Origin: Kiritimatiellia bacterium
GTDB lineage: Bacteria; Verrucomicrobiota; Kiritimatiellia; SLAD01
DNA: 7,615 nucleotides
Direction of reading: 5' to 3'
Assembly: GCA_007128275.1 (NCBI GenBank)
Contig: SKXR01000119.1
Span: 1 to 7,615 of the forward strand
The notes beneath the pieces are model-generated. The model saw only the letters and a list, made by a program, of their open reading frames with translations, ran no database searches and was not told the origin of the DNA. Of this stretch, positions 6,168 to 7,615 are shown one piece after another (the first letter of the stretch is position 1; the number at the start of each line of letters is the position of its first letter). The position numbers and the translations under genes were made by a program.

Positions 6168-7615
6168 ACGCGACCTTTCACCAGTGGAATGCGCAACGCA
6201 AACACCGAGCCCTCTCCCGGAGCACTGTCCACCTCGATTCCCCCCCCGCAGGCGTGGACCAGCGACGCCGCCACCACCAGGCCCAATCCGGTACCCTTTT
6301 TGCCCTTCGTGGTATAGAACGGGGTGAATATCTTTTGGCGAACCTCCGGCGGCATCCCCTCGCCATTGTCCTGCACGGTAATCACCGCCTCATCACCGCG
6401 TTCGGCAACCGCCACCCTCAGCGTTCCGCCATTCGGCATCGCGTCGCGCGCGTTGATCATCAGATTGAGCAAGACCTGGATCAATTCCTTTTCCGGTATG
6501 GCCAACGTCATCGGGATTTCTTCCCCTTCCAACTTCAGTTCAATGCCGGCGCGCGAGAACTGGGACTCGGTCAATTGCGTCACGAAGCGCAGCGCCTGGC
6601 CGCACTCCGCGGTTTCCTGGCGAAAATCCTTCCCGGTACTGCCAAGCGTCAACAGTTTCTGCACCAGCGTCGCGATGCTCTCCACCCCTCGCTCGACCAT
6701 CAACAAGCTGGACAACGCCTTTTCATCATCCGACAGGCTCCGCTTGACATTGCTCAGGTGACTCAGCATGCCCTGAAGCGGATTGTTGATTTCATGTGCC
6801 ATACCCGCCGCCAGCAAGCCGATCGTATTCAATCGATCCGTGCGCTCCATGATTTCCCGCTCCTTCGTCTCGGCCCGCTTGCGCGCGGCTTCCGCCGTCT
6901 TGCGATCCGTGATGTCCTCCGAGATGCCTAACAAATATTGCGGACGCCCCTGCGTATCCAGTAGCGGGATCTTCACGGTGTGCAGGATGCGCTCCCCCTT
7001 GTACCGGGTGGCTATTCGCTCCTCGGGGATATCGACCACCTTCCTGTTCCGCAACACTTCCCGGTCTTTCCCGGTGAAGGCGTCGGCTTCCTCCTTCGGG
7101 AAAAAATCATAATCGGATTTGCCCATCAACTCGTCGCGCGTGTAACCGAGCAACTCCTCCCCGGCGCGGTTGAACCGGACAAATCGCAGGCTGCCGGCCT
7201 CCTTCACAAAGATCATGTTCGGAATGTTTTCGACAATCGACGACATGAACATTTCCGCATCCTGCAATTCCCGCTCCGCCTGCTTGCGACGGGTAATATC
7301 GCGGGAAATCCCGAATGTGCCGACAATCCGCCCGTCTTTGCGGCGAAGCGCCATCTTGGTGGTCGACACCCAGGTCTCGCGACCGTCCGGCCAGTCTTCC
7401 CGTTCTTCCTTGTTGATCAACGGGTGGCCCGTCTCCATAACCCGCACTTCATCCGCCCGGGCTTCCTCCGCATGCGCCTTGCCGAAGAAGTCAAAATCGC
7501 TGAGCCCGATCGCTTCCCCGGGGTGCTTCAAACCGAACCGGCGAATCACCGCAACGTTGGCGCGCGTAAACCGGGAGTCCGTGTCCTTGAAGTAGATATA
7601 ATCCGTCGTGCTTTC
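6164..7615 (-). CDS. PAS-PAS sensor histidine kinase (N-terminus outside window)
   Basis: Seen: the minus-strand frame stays open to the right edge. The codons upstream of the GTG at 7549-7547 encode a clear PAS segment (DYIYFKDTDSRF), so that GTG is internal and the gene is partial. Counting from this GTG, the rest of PAS1 and its PAC strand end at ISRDITRRKQAE (81-92). PAS2 spans about 98-218, ending ISEDITDRK, and is followed by a coiled linker. The DHp domain carries LAAGMAHEINNPLQG (246-260) with the phospho-acceptor His252. The ATPase domain has the N box NLMINARDAMPNGG (362-375), the G1 box DNGEGM (394-399), FTPFYTTK (408-415) and the G2 box GTGLGL (419-424), all canonical. No membrane helix or receiver is present in the visible part. 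Its ligand is unknown; PAS domains often bind small cofactors or ligands. The gene heads the three-gene operon in this window and overlaps the next gene by 4 bp, making that protein its likely phosphorylation partner. Confidence 0.95.
   Translation of the reverse strand, partial: ESTTDYIYFKDTDSRFTRANVAVIRRFGLKHPGEAIGLSDFDFFGKAHAEEARADEVRVMETGHPLINKEEREDWPDGRETWVSTTKMALRRKDGRIVGTFGISRDITRRKQAERELQDAEMFMSSIVENIPNMIFVKEAGSLRFVRFNRAGEELLGYTRDELMGKSDYDFFPKEEADAFTGKDREVLRNRKVVDIPEERIATRYKGERILHTVKIPLLDTQGRPQYLLGISEDITDRKTAEAARKRAETKEREIMERTDRLNTIGLLAAGMAHEINNPLQGMLSHLSNVKRSLSDDEKALSSLLMVERGVESIATLVQKLLTLGSTGKDFRQETAECGQALRFVTQLTESQFSRAGIELKLEGEEIPMTLAIPEKELIQVLLNLMINARDAMPNGGTLRVAVAERGDEAVITVQDNGEGMPPEVRQKIFTPFYTTKGKKGTGLGLVVAASLVHACGGGIEVDSAPGEGSVFALRIPLVKGRV

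Noticed and set aside
6161..6931. Plus-strand open frame (256 codons) opposite the histidine kinase
   Set aside because: Entirely antisense to the canonical DHp and ATPase motifs of the kinase; Arg/His/Gln-rich translation typical of shadow frames.

Overview
The window carries seven protein-coding genes, two of them cut by the window edges, from a moderately GC-rich bacterium. An exported methionine sulfoxide reductase, a BamE/SmpA-like exported protein and nucleotide-sugar metabolism for surface polysaccharide all suggest a Gram-negative cell envelope. No gene fixes the phylum. A PVC-type or similar environmental lineage is a guess from general impression only.

Layout. Positions 3-752 (+) hold the C-terminal part of a TviB/WbpO-type UDP-N-acetylhexosamine 6-dehydrogenase. 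Positions 839-1744 (+) encode a YtnP-like metallo-beta-lactamase-fold hydrolase. The 67 bp before the next, converging gene are almost filled by a perfect-phase array of eight 7-bp repeats (1756-1811). On the minus strand, 3195-2677 encodes an exported MsrB. It is followed after 31 bp by a 277-aa exported protein (2645-1812) with a BamE/SmpA-like N-terminus, a charged helical middle and a Ser/His/Arg-rich tail. A 277-bp non-coding stretch (3196-3472) holds a GC-rich hairpin element next to two more degenerate heptamers. The right half is one minus-strand operon running from the right edge to 3473. It contains a PAS-PAS histidine kinase (open at 7615), a REC-pseudokinase-REC protein overlapping it by ATGA, and a GT-B glycosyltransferase-like protein resembling the N-terminal domain of plant L-arabinokinase.

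How they may work together. The upstream kinase has all canonical catalytic motifs. The middle protein keeps both receiver domains intact, but its kinase core has lost the phospho-accepting His and the key residues of the N, G1 and G2 boxes. The simplest reading is that the intact kinase phosphorylates one or both receivers, and that the dead kinase core serves as a dimerisation or interaction module. No DNA-binding or enzymatic output domain is present. The tightly linked glycosyltransferase-like gene suggests, without proving it, that the pathway is tied to glycan synthesis.

The strongest points for follow-up are this pseudokinase module, the probable ATT start codon of the glycosyltransferase gene, and the heptamer repeats.
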